Shown piece after piece: positions 16,524 to 25,907 of a DNA stretch of 64,000 bases. Origin of the DNA: Sphingobium nicotianae (GTDB lineage Bacteria; Pseudomonadota; Alphaproteobacteria; Sphingomonadales; Sphingomonadaceae); NCBI RefSeq assembly GCF_018603885.1, contig NZ_JAHGAW010000015.1, forward strand, positions 1-64,000. The letters run 5' to 3'. A program made the position numbers and the translations under genes. How positions within the stretch are numbered: position 1 is the stretch's first letter; the number at the start of each line of letters is the position of its first letter. Below the pieces are notes generated by a model. That model had not been told where the DNA came from. It saw only the letters and a program-made list of their open reading frames with translations, and made no database searches.

Positions 16524-17672
16524 TCACTTCCGCTTCGCCAGCGGCACCCATTTCAGATCCTCCGGCCCGGTATAGTTCGCGCTCGGGCGGATGATCTTGT
16601 TGTCGATGCGTTGCTCGATGACGTGGGCGGACCAGCCGCTCGTGCGGGCGATCACGAAGAGGGGCGTGAACATCGCCGTCGGCACGCCCATCAGATGATA
16701 GCTCACCGCGCTGTACCAATCGAGATTGGGGAACATCGACTTCGCGTCCATCATCACCGTCTCGATGCGGTCGGCGATGTCGAACTGCTTCATCGCGCCG
16801 GCCTCTTCCGCCAGCCTCTTCGCGACGCGCTTGATGACGACATTGCGCGGATCGGACACGGTATAGACCGGGTGGCCGAAGCCGATGATGACTTCCTTCG
16901 CCTCCATACGGCGGCGGATATCGGCCTCGGCCTCGTCCGGCGTCGCGTAGCGCTTCTGAATCTCGAAGGCGACTTCGTTGGCGCCGCCATGCTTGGGGCC
17001 GCGCAGCGCGCCGATGCCGCCGGTGATCGCGCTGTACATGTCCGATCCGGTGCCGGCGATGACCCTTGCAGCGAAGGTCGAGGCGTTGAACTCATGCTCG
17101 GCATAGAGGACCAGCGAGACATGCATGGCGCGCACATGCGCCTCGCTCGGCGGCGTGCCGTGGAGCAGATGCAGGAAATGGCCGCCAATGCTGTCATCGT
17201 CGGTCTGCACCTCGATGCGCGTGCCGTTATGGCTGTAATGATACCAATAGAGCAGCATCGAGCCGAGCGAGGCCATCAGCCGGTCGGCAATGTCGCGCAC
17301 GCCGGGCATATTGTGGTCATGCGTCTCGGGCAGGGTGCAGCCGAGCACGGAGACGCCGGTGCGCATCACGTCCATCGGATGCGCGGCGGCGGGCAGCGCC
17401 TCCAGCGCCTCCATCACCGCGAGCGGCAGGCCGCGCAGGGCCTTGAGCTTGGCCTTGTAGGCGGCCAGCTCGGCCTTGTTGGGCAAGGTGCCGTGGACGA
17501 GGAGGTGCGCGATCTCCTCGAACTCGCTCTCCTCGGCGAAATCGAGAATGTCATAGCCGCGATAATGGAGATCGTTGCCGGTGCGGCCCACCGTGCAGAG
17601 CGCGGTGTTGCCCGCGACGATGCCGGAGAGGGCGACACTCTTCTTGGGCTTGATGCTGGGAAGGTCGGTCAT
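16524..17672 (-). CDS. prpC: 2-methylcitrate synthase PrpC
   Basis: A 382-residue type-I citrate-synthase fold enzyme. It condenses propionyl-CoA with oxaloacetate to 2-methylcitrate. The N-terminus carries the PrpC-like [22 protein letters not shown] and LHYRGYDI. Catalytic-region motifs are GPKHGGANE (histidine near residue 225) and [13 protein letters not shown] (histidine near 266), plus an aspartate near residue 315 in the MFPNLDWYS segment. Length (about 380) and the YRGYDI motif favour methylcitrate over citrate synthase, although these enzymes also accept acetyl-CoA. Middle gene of the prp operon, with repeat elements in both flanking gaps. Confidence 0.93.
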   Translation of the reverse strand: MTDLPSIKPKKSVALSGIVAGNTALCTVGRTGNDLHYRGYDILDFAEESEFEEIAHLLVHGTLPNKAELAAYKAKLKALRGLPLAVMEALEALPAAAHPMDVMRTGVSVLGCTLPETHDHNMPGVRDIADRLMASLGSMLLYWYHYSHNGTRIEVQTDDDSIGGHFLHLLHGTPPSEAHVRAMHVSLVLYAEHEFNASTFAARVIAGTGSDMYSAITGGIGALRGPKHGGANEVAFEIQKRYATPDEAEADIRRRMEAKEVIIGFGHPVYTVSDPRNVVIKRVAKRLAEEAGAMKQFDIADRIETVMMDAKSMFPNLDWYSAVSYHLMGVPTAMFTPLFVIARTSGWSAHVIEQRIDNKIIRPSANYTGPEDLKWVPLAKRK

Positions 17673-17699
17673 TTGGTCTTGTCCTCAAATCCTTCTCCC

Positions 17700-17813
17700 G
17701 CCGTTCGGTTCGAGCAAGGATCGAGCGAAGTCGAGAGCCTTGTCGAGAACTCCTGTCCAGTGTTCTCGACAGCCGTCTCGACTTCGCTCGACGGCCGCTC
17801 GAACCGAACGGGG
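17700..17813. repeat. CGTTCG/TCGAG-type palindromic repeat, second copy
   Basis: Sister of 15348-15463. The left arm CCGTTCGGTTCGAG contains GAGCGAAGTCGAGA, the right arm TCTCGACTTCGCTCGA, ending CTCGAACCGAACGGGG. It occupies the prpD-prpC gap, again within a transcribed region. Confidence 0.8.
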
Positions 17814-17822
17814 GTCATATCA

Positions 17823-19322
17823 TCAAAAAATCCCGGCCGGCGCCTCGGGCCCGAGCTGGTCCGGGGTCACGACGAAGTTGAGCTGCGCCACCTCCGCCGC
17901 GCTCAGCAATGGCAGCCGCCCGACCAGCGCCAGGAAGCGGTCCTGCTCGGCCGGCGAGACGATTCCCTCGGCCAGCGTGCGGAACTTATCGACATATTGC
18001 GGTCGCGCGAAAGGCCGTGCACCGAGCGGATTGGCGTCGGCGATGGCGAGCTGATCCTGGATGACGCTGCCGTCCTCCATGGTGATGATCACCTCGCCGC
18101 CAAAGGCCTTGTCCGCGCCGGGCGCGTGATAGCGCTTCGTCCAGACCGGGTCCTCGACCGTGCTGATCTTGTGCCACAGCGCCACCGTGTCCGGCCGTTG
18201 CGCGCGCTCGGGCGCATAGCTCTTCACATGGTGCCAGCCGCCATCCTGCAGCGCGACCGCAAAGATATACATGATCGAATGATCGAGGGTCTCGCGGCTC
18301 GCCTTCGGGTCCATCTTCTGCGGATCGTTGGCGCCGGTGCCGATGACGTAGTGCGTATGATGGCTGGTCTTGATCAGGATCGACTTGACCTTGGCGAAGT
18401 CGCCGACCTTCGGACCCATACGACGGGCAAGGTCGATCAGCGCCTGGCTCTGATATTCGGCGCTATACTCCTTGGTGTAGGTCTCCAGGATCGCGCGCTT
18501 GGGCTCGCCCGGCTCGGGCAGCGGGACATGATAGACATGGCCCGGGCCGGAGAGCAACCACGCGATGAAGCCGTCCTCGCCCTCATAGGCCGGCGACGGC
18601 GCGCCCTCGCCGCGCATGGCGCGATCTACTGCTTCGATCGCCATCTTGCCGGCGAAGGCAGGGGCGTAGGCCTTCCAGGTCGAGATCTCGCCCTTGCGCG
18701 ACTGGCGCGTCGTCGTCGTCACATGCAGCGCCTGCTGGATCGCCTGATAGGTGACCTCTGTCGAGAGTCCGAGCAAAGCGCCGATGCCGCCCGCGGCGCT
18801 CGGACCGAGATGGGCGATATGGTCGATCTTGTGCTCGTGCAGGCAGATGCCCTTCACAAGATCGACCTGGATCTCGTAGCCCGCCGCGAGGCCACGCACG
18901 AGCGCCGCGCCGTCGAGGCCCCTGGCCTGCGCGACCGCCAGGATCGGCGGGATATTGTCGCCAGGGTGGCTGTAATCGGCGGCGAGGAAGGTATCGTGGA
19001 AGTCCAGTTCGCGCACCGCGACGCCATTGGCCCAGGCCGCCCATTCCGGGCTGACCAGCGTCTCGGCGGACAAGCCGAAGATCGGTGCGCCCTTCGCGCT
19101 CTTGTGCCCGAGCGCCTGCGCGCGCGCCGAGCGGATCGGCCCGCGCGCGATGGAGGCTGCGGCGACCGCGGCATTGTCGATGATGCGGTTGCCGATCATC
19201 TCGACCACGTCGGCCTCCACCGGCACGGGATCGGTCGCGACGGCGGCGAGCTTCCAGGCGAGCTGATCCTCGCGCGCGAGCGGTTCGGCGGACTTGTAGG
19301 TGCGGACGTCATGGATCTTCAT
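17823..19322 (-). CDS. prpD: 2-methylcitrate dehydratase PrpD
   Basis: A 499-residue MmgE/PrpD-family dehydratase. It converts 2-methylcitrate to methylaconitate in the methylcitrate cycle. Recognisable blocks are [18 protein letters not shown] near residue 47, the active-site [21 protein letters not shown] (about 105-125), [20 protein letters not shown] and a C-terminal AHLGP-type helical cap. The start [14 protein letters not shown] at 19322 has AAGGAAG upstream. Because PrpD is the iron-independent enzyme, acnD and prpF are not needed, and neither is present here. First gene of the operon; no PrpR regulator lies next to it. Confidence 0.93.
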   Translation of the reverse strand: MKIHDVRTYKSAEPLAREDQLAWKLAAVATDPVPVEADVVEMIGNRIIDNAAVAAASIARGPIRSARAQALGHKSAKGAPIFGLSAETLVSPEWAAWANGVAVRELDFHDTFLAADYSHPGDNIPPILAVAQARGLDGAALVRGLAAGYEIQVDLVKGICLHEHKIDHIAHLGPSAAGGIGALLGLSTEVTYQAIQQALHVTTTTRQSRKGEISTWKAYAPAFAGKMAIEAVDRAMRGEGAPSPAYEGEDGFIAWLLSGPGHVYHVPLPEPGEPKRAILETYTKEYSAEYQSQALIDLARRMGPKVGDFAKVKSILIKTSHHTHYVIGTGANDPQKMDPKASRETLDHSIMYIFAVALQDGGWHHVKSYAPERAQRPDTVALWHKISTVEDPVWTKRYHAPGADKAFGGEVIITMEDGSVIQDQLAIADANPLGARPFARPQYVDKFRTLAEGIVSPAEQDRFLALVGRLPLLSAAEVAQLNFVVTPDQLGPEAPAGIF

Positions 19323-19538
19323 GAAGCGGTCTTCCTTGACGAGTCTGTGCGACTGACAGCGGCGCGCGAGGGGCGCGCTGCAGATGGATGAGCGGCCTCT
19401 AGCGCAAATGAAAGGCGATGCCAAAGCCAGCAATGCGCCTCGCATTTCATTCGACAAATGTTGCGCGACATGCCGCGCGAAAGGCAGTTGCGTTGCGCCA
19501 TACCGCCCATACAGATAATCAATCGATCGGAGGGGATG
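19323..19538. promoter_or_regulatory. Divergent promoter region of prpD and SGNH esterase gene
   Basis: A 216-bp gap between prpD (minus) and the esterase gene (plus). A short inverted repeat AATGCG-cct-CGCATT is visible at 19432-19446, and AAATGAAA-type and TTTCATT-type stretches flank it. It could be an operator for a propionate-responsive regulator, but no regulator gene is adjacent and the assignment is speculative. Confidence 0.3.
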
Positions 19539-20774
19539 ATGAGAGCTTTTCACGCAGCAGTTTTAGCCGCTGTCTTCGCGGCCGCGACTCCGGCGCAGGC
19601 TGGGTGGATCACGAGCTGGTCCGCCGCGCCTGTCCGCCCGATGCCCGGCTATGGCGCGATGTTCGCCGCGCCCTCCTTCAGGAACCAGACCCTGGTGCAG
19701 ACGCTGCGCATCTCGGCCGGTGGCAAGGCGCTGCGGATAAGGCTCACCAATGCCTATGGCGAGACGCCGCTGGAGATCGGCGGCGCGCGCGTCGCCCTGC
19801 TGGACGCAGAGGGCAAGGAAGTGCCCGGCTCGGCGCATATGCTGACCTTCGCCGGCCGCGAGAGCGCGCGCGTGGCTGCCCGGGCGCCGCTTGTCAGCGA
19901 TGCGATCGCCATGGCCGTGCCCGATCTCGCACGCCTGTCGCTGCAGCTCTATGTGCCCGGCGAGACCGGCCCCTGTTCCTGCCACCAGACCGGGCTCGAC
20001 ACGATACTGGTGTCGCCGGAGGGCAATTATCTCGGGCGAACCTTCGAGCCGGTGCAGACGCTGCAGAACCGGCCCTTCGCGGCGGCGATCGAGGTGGACG
20101 CGATCGACGGCGCGGGCACGATCGCGATGCTGGCGGACTCGATCACGGACGGCATCGGATCGACATTGGGCGCGAACCGTCGCTGGCCGGACTATCTGGC
20201 CGAGCGGCTGTCGGCTTGGGCCAAGGGGAAATGGGGTATCGCCAACCAGGGGATCAGCGGCAATCGCGTGCTGAACGAGGGGTTCGGCGAGAGCGGGCTG
20301 GCGCGCCTGGACCGCGACATCATCGCGCTGCCGGGGGTCCGATATGTCGTCGTCTTCCTCGGCGTGAACGATCTCGGCATGGCCTTCACACCCCCCGGCA
20401 GTCCTCCGCCGGCGCCGGGCACGGGCCTGCCCAATGCCGGCGTTCCGGTCACGCAGGAAATGTTGCTGGACGGCTACCGGCAGATCGTCGCTCGCGCGCA
20501 TGACAAGGGCATCAAGGTGATCGGCGCGACCATCGCCCCCTACAAGGGCTCACTGCGCTGGACGGAGCAGGGCGAGACGGTTCGCGAGGGGATCAACGCC
20601 GCGATCCGCGCGGGCAGGATCTTCGACGGCTGGGTCGATTTCGACAAGGCCTTCGCGGATCCCGCCGACCCGCTCCAGATGCGGCCCGGCTATCACATGG
20701 GCGATCACCTCCATGGCACCGACGCGGGCTACAAGGCGGTGGCGGACTCCATCGACCTCGGGCTGTTCAAGTAG
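19539..20774 (+). CDS. Exported SGNH/GDSL-family esterase
   Basis: A 411-residue exported hydrolase. Signal peptide ([18 protein letters not shown]), then a beta-sandwich-like N-terminal part to about residue 190. The SGNH core has block [11 protein letters not shown] (nucleophile serine), block [14 protein letters not shown], block [15 protein letters not shown], and block [14 protein letters not shown] with the catalytic Asp/His. This layout is typical of carbohydrate or lipid deacylating esterases of about 400 residues. Of two adjacent ATGs (19536 and 19539), the second has the better spacing from GGAGG. The stop overlaps the convergent DUF2339 gene by 8 bp. Substrate unknown. Confidence 0.88.
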   Translation: MRAFHAAVLAAVFAAATPAQAGWITSWSAAPVRPMPGYGAMFAAPSFRNQTLVQTLRISAGGKALRIRLTNAYGETPLEIGGARVALLDAEGKEVPGSAHMLTFAGRESARVAARAPLVSDAIAMAVPDLARLSLQLYVPGETGPCSCHQTGLDTILVSPEGNYLGRTFEPVQTLQNRPFAAAIEVDAIDGAGTIAMLADSITDGIGSTLGANRRWPDYLAERLSAWAKGKWGIANQGISGNRVLNEGFGESGLARLDRDIIALPGVRYVVVFLGVNDLGMAFTPPGSPPPAPGTGLPNAGVPVTQEMLLDGYRQIVARAHDKGIKVIGATIAPYKGSLRWTEQGETVREGINAAIRAGRIFDGWVDFDKAFADPADPLQMRPGYHMGDHLHGTDAGYKAVADSIDLGLFK

Positions 20775-23697
20775 CGGTCGCATCCGGCCGTAGATAGCGG
20801 CTGTAGAGCCAGCCGATGCCGATCAGGCTGAAGCCGAGCGCCAGGAAGGAGAGGATGCGCAGCAATCCCTCCAGTCCCGAGGCATCGAGCAGGAAGACCT
20901 TGGCGACGGCGGCCAGCATGAGCAGCAGCGAGCCGATGCGCCAGGCGCGCTGGCCGGTGCGGATGCCCCAGAGCAGATAGCCGATCGCCAGCGCGATCGC
21001 GAGCACCGACCAGCAGATGCTCTCCGTCGCGCTCACGTCGCGCGCCGTCAGCAGGCTGCCCGCGAAGAGCTGGCGCAGGCTGGCATAAGCGAAGAGCAGG
21101 ATGACGATCATGCGCAGGATCGCGCCGGGGCGCGGGAGGCGTGGCGCGAGCGCGGGGGCGACATGCCCGATCAGGCTCGGCCCGGCGAAGGCGATGGCAA
21201 AGGCCGGCAGCAGCAGATTGGCGAGCGGCCATGGCCCCACCGCCTGGCTGGCCCAGAGCGGATCATGCAGCAGCAGCGAATAAATGAGATTATGGGCGAG
21301 GCCGAGGCCGACGAGCACCAGCGGCTCCCGTCGGTCGGGCCGAACGCGTCCGATCGCGAGGCCCGCGCCGATCAGGAGCAGTTCCCAGAGCGTCCGCTCG
21401 GCAAGGCCGAGAGCGACGAAACCGGCCGTGTCACCGATCGCGAAGAGCTGCTTGTAGAGGATATGCACGCCGATCAGCGCGACGGCGCCCATCTGTGCCG
21501 AGGCGATGCGCAGGGCGAGCGGGTGCAGGTCATCCCGCTGGCGCCACAACGCGACGCAGCCGATCAGGGCGGGCAGGAAAAGATACTGCAGGGCAGTATG
21601 CGAGGTCGGCAGGTCCGCAACGAACACGGGATCGCCGGCGAGCGATTCCGCTCCGGCGAGCAGCCAGCGCGCCAGCGGCTCCAGCGCCCAGAGCGCGGCG
21701 ATAAGGGCGAGAACGGCAGGCGCGATGGTGAGGCCGAGCGCGGGCCGGTGTCGCCCTGCTTCCACGGCGGCGAGCATGCCGAGCGCGGCGGCAATGGCGA
21801 GCCAGACGGCGGGGAGGAACTGCGCGACCAATCCATAGGCCAGCACTGCCGCGATCCCCTGGAGCAGCTTGCCGGTCATCGATCCGGCGAAGCGCCAGCT
21901 GAACGCGCTCGTGACCATGAGCGCGGCGACCCAGCGCAGCAAGGCCTGCAGCGGATGATCGAGCATCGGCATGGGCTGCGACAGGCGATTGAGTTCGGCG
22001 ACGGCCGAGCCCGTCCCCATCAGCATGAGCAATGCGACGCCAAGAAAGGCCAGCGCGCCGTGACGGGTCCCGCCATCCGGCGCCGTTTCACCCACAAGGA
22101 GCAGACCGCCGGCAATGAGGGCGATCGAGACCGGGATCGTCCACTCGGAGAGGCCGAGAATGGCTGCGCACGAGACGAGCAGACCGGCACTGAGCGCGAG
22201 CGTGGCGAAACGATGGTCTCCCTGCCGCTCCGCCTTCGACCAGCCGAGGGCGACGCCCGCTGCCGGAAGCAGCGCGAAACAGATCGCCAGCAAGGCGAAC
22301 TGCGTGTCTTCGCCCAGCGGAGCACTGTTGAACTGAAAATAGGCGACGAACAGGCCGCCAATCGCCGTCACGGCGAGCTGGGCCGCCTCCAGCGGGCCGC
22401 CGTCCGCCCGCCAGACGCGCCAGAGCGCGCTGCCCGCGAAGCTGAGGACGATGCCAGCCATCACCGCAACGAACTGGCCGAACGGCGGCTCGGGCCAGGT
22501 TGTGGCGAGGATCAGGGCGGTGAGCAAGGGCACGGCGACGGTCGCGCGAAGCGTCGGCATGCGCGTCGTCAGCCAGATGAAGGCCATAGAGAGCAGGCCG
22601 TAGAGGCCCCAGATGAGCGGCGCATAGCCGCCGGTCGCGACGAGCAGGGCAAGCTGCAGCGCCGCTACCATCGCGGCGACGACACGCAGGAGCGGCCCGT
22701 GATGGTCCGTCGCGGCGACGATCGGCAGCCCGATGCCGAGCATCAGCACGAGCAGGCCGACGGACAAGGCCGAGAGCTGGTCGAGCCCGCCCGTCACGAT
22801 CAGCAATGCACTCCACGCGCCGCCGCCGATGAGCGCGCTCACCCCGAGCCAGACCCAGCGCTGGCGGCGAGAGAGCAAGGTGAGGCCGCCGATGACGATG
22901 GCGAGATAACCGGCCAGCAGCGGGACATTGCCCTCGCCGCTGTCGACGAGCGCGGGCGTCGCAAGCCCGCCCACGAGGCCAAGCACGGCGCACGGGGCCC
23001 CGAAGCGCAACGACAGCCCGATCGCGAGTGCGGTGATCAGGCACAGGCCCGCAAAGGCGATGCCGGGCGAGAAGAGGCCATAGAGATTGGCGCCGGCCAG
23101 CGTCGCGGCATAGAGGCTGCCGATGCCCGCTCCGGCCAGCGCCTGGGCGACGCGATCGTCCTGCACCAGATCGGCCTTGCGCCGTGCGACCTCGGCGCCG
23201 CCGATCAACCCGGCACCGAAGACCAGGCCAAGGAGGACCCGCACCGTCGGGGACAGGAGACCCGCGTCGATCGAATATTTGACCAGCAGCACGGCCGCGA
23301 CGATCAGCGTGATGCCGCCGGCCCAGATCGGCAGCTTGCGGCCGAACAGATCCTCAAAGCTCGTCGATGCGCGGACGGGCTGTTGCGCTGGCTCGGCGGC
23401 GGGCAACGGGACGGCGAGAACCGGCTCGGCTGGAGCGTCAGGCTCCTCCATCGTCGGTGCCGGCTCGACGGGCGGCGGCGCATCGACGATGATGGCGCTC
23501 CGCCTGACGGGAGCCGGTTCGGCGGCCGCGGCTGGGCGATCGACGATAACCGCCGAGCGCCTCTGGTCTGGCTCCGGCGCGGGTTCCGCGTCAGGCATGC
23601 CTTGCTGGAACAGCCGCTCGAGCCGGGCAAGGCGATTGCGTGTGTTCCACAGCAGCGCCGCCAGAACCAACGTCACCAGAAACAGAAACTCTGTCAT
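20767..23697 (-). CDS. DUF2339 polytopic membrane protein
   Basis: A 976-residue inner-membrane protein. Residues 1-20 form a first membrane helix, then comes a charged/proline-alanine-rich cytosolic linker (about 30-115) with two IVD repeats (RRSAVIVD, RRSAIIVD). FEDLFGRKLPIWAGGITLIVAAVLLVKYS begins the DUF2339 domain, followed by more than 20 hydrophobic segments to the C-terminus. Family members of this size are widespread in Gram-negatives; their role is undefined, with a cell-envelope or carbohydrate-related transport role sometimes suggested. The neighbours pbpC and alpha-2-macroglobulin are also envelope genes. It overlaps the convergent esterase gene by eight bases. Confidence 0.85.
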   Translation of the reverse strand: MTEFLFLVTLVLAALLWNTRNRLARLERLFQQGMPDAEPAPEPDQRRSAVIVDRPAAAAEPAPVRRSAIIVDAPPPVEPAPTMEEPDAPAEPVLAVPLPAAEPAQQPVRASTSFEDLFGRKLPIWAGGITLIVAAVLLVKYSIDAGLLSPTVRVLLGLVFGAGLIGGAEVARRKADLVQDDRVAQALAGAGIGSLYAATLAGANLYGLFSPGIAFAGLCLITALAIGLSLRFGAPCAVLGLVGGLATPALVDSGEGNVPLLAGYLAIVIGGLTLLSRRQRWVWLGVSALIGGGAWSALLIVTGGLDQLSALSVGLLVLMLGIGLPIVAATDHHGPLLRVVAAMVAALQLALLVATGGYAPLIWGLYGLLSMAFIWLTTRMPTLRATVAVPLLTALILATTWPEPPFGQFVAVMAGIVLSFAGSALWRVWRADGGPLEAAQLAVTAIGGLFVAYFQFNSAPLGEDTQFALLAICFALLPAAGVALGWSKAERQGDHRFATLALSAGLLVSCAAILGLSEWTIPVSIALIAGGLLLVGETAPDGGTRHGALAFLGVALLMLMGTGSAVAELNRLSQPMPMLDHPLQALLRWVAALMVTSAFSWRFAGSMTGKLLQGIAAVLAYGLVAQFLPAVWLAIAAALGMLAAVEAGRHRPALGLTIAPAVLALIAALWALEPLARWLLAGAESLAGDPVFVADLPTSHTALQYLFLPALIGCVALWRQRDDLHPLALRIASAQMGAVALIGVHILYKQLFAIGDTAGFVALGLAERTLWELLLIGAGLAIGRVRPDRREPLVLVGLGLAHNLIYSLLLHDPLWASQAVGPWPLANLLLPAFAIAFAGPSLIGHVAPALAPRLPRPGAILRMIVILLFAYASLRQLFAGSLLTARDVSATESICWSVLAIALAIGYLLWGIRTGQRAWRIGSLLLMLAAVAKVFLLDASGLEGLLRILSFLALGFSLIGIGWLYSRYLRPDATAT

Positions 23698-23768
23698 GTC
23701 ATGCGCTCCCCCCTCTCAGGGACTGCCACAATGGGGCGAGCGCGAGAAGCGGCAAATCCGCAGGCGTC

Positions 23769-25907
23769 TCACCGCACCGTGAAGCGGACCTGGTCCACCC
23801 GCCGCCCGCTCTCGTCCAGCAGGGCGAGGAGATGGCTGCCAGGGATGAGCGGAAGCTGCACGGCCTCCTGCGCGCCACCCATCGGGCGACCGTCGAGCGA
23901 GAGGCGATGCGACGTCGCCGCACCGTTGACCACCACGCCGAGCGCCTGCTGGCGCGCGGGAATGTCGGGATCATAGGCGTAGACGCTGCCGGAGACGGGA
24001 TTGGTGATGTGCGGGCGCCGGGCCGAGGCGGGGGCCTGGGCGAGCACTGCCTGACCCGTCCCGGCAAGGAACCATTCGGTGCGGGCCTGCTCGGTGCCGC
24101 TCACGAACGTGACGTGCGTGCCGCTCACATTGGCAGGACGCGCCGCCGCCTTGCCGGGGCGGCCCCGATGCAGCGCCATCATGATATCGCGCCAGACGGG
24201 CGCGGCGCCGCTCGTGCCAGAGACCGAGCGCATGGAATCGCCCTCGAGATTGCCGACCCAGACGGCGACGGTGAAGCGATCCGAAAAGCCGATGCACCAA
24301 TTATCGCGCATGCCCTTGGAGGTGCCGGTCTTGGCGGCGGCCCAGAACGGCAGGCGCAGCGCGCTGTCGACGCCGAAGGTCGCCGCGCGGGCGCCGGCAT
24401 CGGCGAGGATGTCCGCGACGATCCAGGCGGCGCCGGAGTCGAACAGCGCGCGCGGCGCGGCGCGCGCATCCTCGTTGCGCAGGCGGGCGGGCGACCAGCG
24501 GCCGAGATTGGCGAGCGCGCGATAGGCATTGGCCTGCTGGAGCAGGGTCACTTCCGCCGAGCCGAGCGCCAGCGAGAAGCCATAATAATCGCCGTCGCCG
24601 CTGAGGTCGGTGTAACCGAGATCGAACAGGCGGTCGCGGAAGCTCTGCACGCCGTCGAGGACGAGGGCGCGCACTGCGGGAACATTGAGGCTGTTGGCCA
24701 GCGCGCGGCGCACCGAGACCGGGCCGAGGAAGCTGTTGTCGTAATTGCGCGGCACATAGAGGCCCGAGGCGGTATCGAGCTGGACCGGACTGTCTTCCAG
24801 GATCGATCCGGCGGTCAGCCATTTGCGCTCGATGAGCTGGGCATAGAGGAAGGGCTTGAAGGTCGAGCCGGCCTGGCGCAGCGCATTGGCGCCGTCGACC
24901 GCCGCCGCGGTGGAGGAAAGGCCGACGCCGCCGACATAAGCCAGCACGTCGCCGGTCGCGTTGTCGAGCACGATGGCGGCGCCGTCGCGCGCGCGCGTCG
25001 GGCCGAGGCCGAGCAACTGGTGGCGCAGTGCCTGCACCGCGACCTGCTGCACGGCGGCGTCGAGCGTGGTGGTGATGCGTGTGCCCGGTTTGCGGAGCAG
25101 GCGTTGGGCGAGATGCGGCGCAATCCCCGGATCGAGCGCCTGCAGCCGCCCGGGCGCGACCATCCGCGCGGCCATGGCGGCAAGGACATTGCAATCGGCG
25201 CCCGGCACCAGGCGGCAGGCCCGCGCCGCGAGCTGATCCGGCCGTGCCGCCGGATTGGGCAGCAGCGCCGCCGTCAGCGCCGCCTCGCGCTTGTCGAGCG
25301 CGGCGGGGAGCTTGCCGAAGAGCGTCAGCGCGCTCGCGCCGATCCCCTGCGTCTCGCCCCGGAACGGCGCGAGATTGAGATAGGCTTCGAGGATCTGGTC
25401 CTTGCTCCAGCCCTGCTCGATGGCGCGGGCGGCGCGCATCTGGCGGACCTTGTCCAGCCAGCCACGCGCGCCGGGCGCGGCGATGTCCGGCGAAAGGAAG
25501 GCGGCGAGTTGCATGCTGATCGTGGAGGCGCCGCGATCATGACGGCGCGTCGCCTTGGCCCAGAGACCGCCCGCGACGGCGAGCCAGTCGACACCCTGAT
25601 GGCTGACGAAGCGCCTATCCTCCGCCGCAATGATCGTATCGCGCATCGCCGGGCTCACCGCATCGAGCGGGGTCCAGGCGAGACGCCGCGCTGCATAGTC
25701 GACGCGGATGCGATCGAGCAGCTTGCCGTTGCGATCGTAGAGCCAGGCCTCGCTGGGCTTCCACCCATCGCGGACCCCGGCGAACGCGGGCAGGTCGGGC
25801 GGCCGGCTCAGCACATCCAGCGTCGAGCCGGCCGCGATCAGCGCGACCAGCGCGCCAACCGGACCCCAACGGCGGATCGGCCCCGGCAGGCGGCTCAGCG
25901 CGCCCAT
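23769..25907 (-). CDS. pbpC: Penicillin-binding protein 1C
   Basis: A 712-residue bifunctional murein synthase. N-terminal membrane anchor (about residues 15-35). The GT51 glycosyltransferase has EDRRFVSHQGVDW near residue 96 and the GASTISMQLA block near 126. The transpeptidase has GSTFKP (SxxK near 348), SLN near 392 and KTGTSKG near 530. A BiPBP_C-type C-terminal domain starts around 625. It polymerises and possibly cross-links peptidoglycan in the periplasm, although PBP1C transpeptidase activity is poor in E. coli. The start overlaps the end of the upstream alpha-2-macroglobulin gene by 13 bp, the common pairing for this family. Confidence 0.93.
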   Translation of the reverse strand: MGALSRLPGPIRRWGPVGALVALIAAGSTLDVLSRPPDLPAFAGVRDGWKPSEAWLYDRNGKLLDRIRVDYAARRLAWTPLDAVSPAMRDTIIAAEDRRFVSHQGVDWLAVAGGLWAKATRRHDRGASTISMQLAAFLSPDIAAPGARGWLDKVRQMRAARAIEQGWSKDQILEAYLNLAPFRGETQGIGASALTLFGKLPAALDKREAALTAALLPNPAARPDQLAARACRLVPGADCNVLAAMAARMVAPGRLQALDPGIAPHLAQRLLRKPGTRITTTLDAAVQQVAVQALRHQLLGLGPTRARDGAAIVLDNATGDVLAYVGGVGLSSTAAAVDGANALRQAGSTFKPFLYAQLIERKWLTAGSILEDSPVQLDTASGLYVPRNYDNSFLGPVSVRRALANSLNVPAVRALVLDGVQSFRDRLFDLGYTDLSGDGDYYGFSLALGSAEVTLLQQANAYRALANLGRWSPARLRNEDARAAPRALFDSGAAWIVADILADAGARAATFGVDSALRLPFWAAAKTGTSKGMRDNWCIGFSDRFTVAVWVGNLEGDSMRSVSGTSGAAPVWRDIMMALHRGRPGKAAARPANVSGTHVTFVSGTEQARTEWFLAGTGQAVLAQAPASARRPHITNPVSGSVYAYDPDIPARQQALGVVVNGAATSHRLSLDGRPMGGAQEAVQLPLIPGSHLLALLDESGRRVDQVRFTVR

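Noticed and set aside
16524..17672. Ordinary TCA-cycle citrate synthase
   Set aside because: The position between prpD and prpB and the short PrpC-type N-terminus favour 2-methylcitrate synthase.
16512..19391. A 959-codon plus-strand open frame opposite prpC and prpD
   Set aside because: It spans two real minus-strand genes and the repeat between them, and shows no domain; it is a GC-skew artefact.
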